Below, one piece after another: positions 5,152-5,250 of a stretch of DNA of 5,250 bases. The stretch is taken from assembly GCA_937926325.1 (NCBI GenBank), contig CALAZQ010000360.1, forward strand, positions 1-5,250, read 5' to 3'. The position numbers and the translations under genes are program-made. This DNA comes from an uncultured Planctomycetaceae bacterium. GTDB taxonomy: Bacteria > Planctomycetota > Planctomycetia > Pirellulales > UBA1268. The stretch's first letter is position 1. Each line of letters opens with the position of its first letter. The notes below the pieces were generated by a model. The model searched no databases. It saw nothing but the letters and a program-made list of their open reading frames with translations, and was not told the origin of the DNA.

Positions 5152-5250
5152 TTAAGGGGTTTCTCAGCCGTGAGGCCGCGGCCGACATGCTCACCTGGCA
5201 GCACAGCGGATTCTCAGTCGATGCCAGCGTTCGGATCTCGCTTGCTGACC
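5151..5250 (+). pseudogene. IS91-family transposase fragment, 5'-truncated, continues past the window
   Basis: On the plus strand the frame starting near 5151 reads GFLSREAAADMLTW and then QHSGFSVDASVRISLAD to the window end. The block W-x-H-S-G-F-S-x-D-A-S-V-R-I is highly characteristic of the central to C-terminal part of IS91/IS801-type transposases (HUH Y2 rolling-circle type), where it precedes the 'LLRYCARPP' region. The zinc-binding and HUH catalytic N-terminal parts should lie to the left but are replaced by the DUF1559 gene, so this copy is truncated at its 5' end unless it starts at the ATG at 5133 as a short product. Family assignment rests on about 30 residues seen by eye. Confidence 0.75.

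Overview
The window looks like GC-rich chromosomal DNA from a planctomycete (Planctomycetota). Three gene types point there: a PVC-type 'membrane-bound dehydrogenase' protein, a DUF1559 protein with the H-X9-DG C-terminal motif, and next to it a small secreted protein with a regulatory-like beta domain. The genes are short, loosely spaced and on both strands, and the region carries toxin-antitoxin modules, repeats and truncated genes, which suggests an accessory, rearranged stretch.

Layout from left to right. (1) 6-509, minus: N-terminal part of a PVC-type membrane-bound dehydrogenase. It stops at a TGA that looks like a one-base frameshift. (2) 717-1134, minus: a complete hicA-hicB toxin-antitoxin pair overlapping by 14 bases. 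(3) 1285-2781, plus: a secreted PhoD-like metallophosphatase, divergent from hicA. (4) 2902-3464, minus: a second toxin-antitoxin-like pair, DUF4258 followed by DUF2283, overlapping by 4 bases (ATGA). It is bracketed by a perfect 136-bp direct repeat (2801-2936 and 3700-3835), with a diverged third repeat fragment at 3490-3539. The repeat carries the last codons of the DUF2283 gene, so the second copy leaves a gene tail without a gene at 3801-3860. (5) 3895-5151, minus: a small secreted protein gene downstream of a DUF1559 gene, with a 10-bp stem-loop between them. The DUF1559 gene has lost its 5' end. (6) About 5151-5250, plus: the start of a 5'-truncated IS91-family transposase reading out of the window, fused head to head with the broken DUF1559 gene.

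The genes do not form one pathway. The secreted phosphatase, PVC protein and DUF1559 unit are typical cell-envelope or exported planctomycete proteins. The two toxin-antitoxin pairs, the repeats, the gene tail and the transposase junction record repeated duplication, insertion and deletion. The most notable structure is the repeat-bracketed DUF4258/DUF2283 cassette. The second is the double truncation near 5150. I found no tRNA, rRNA, CRISPR array or replication origin.
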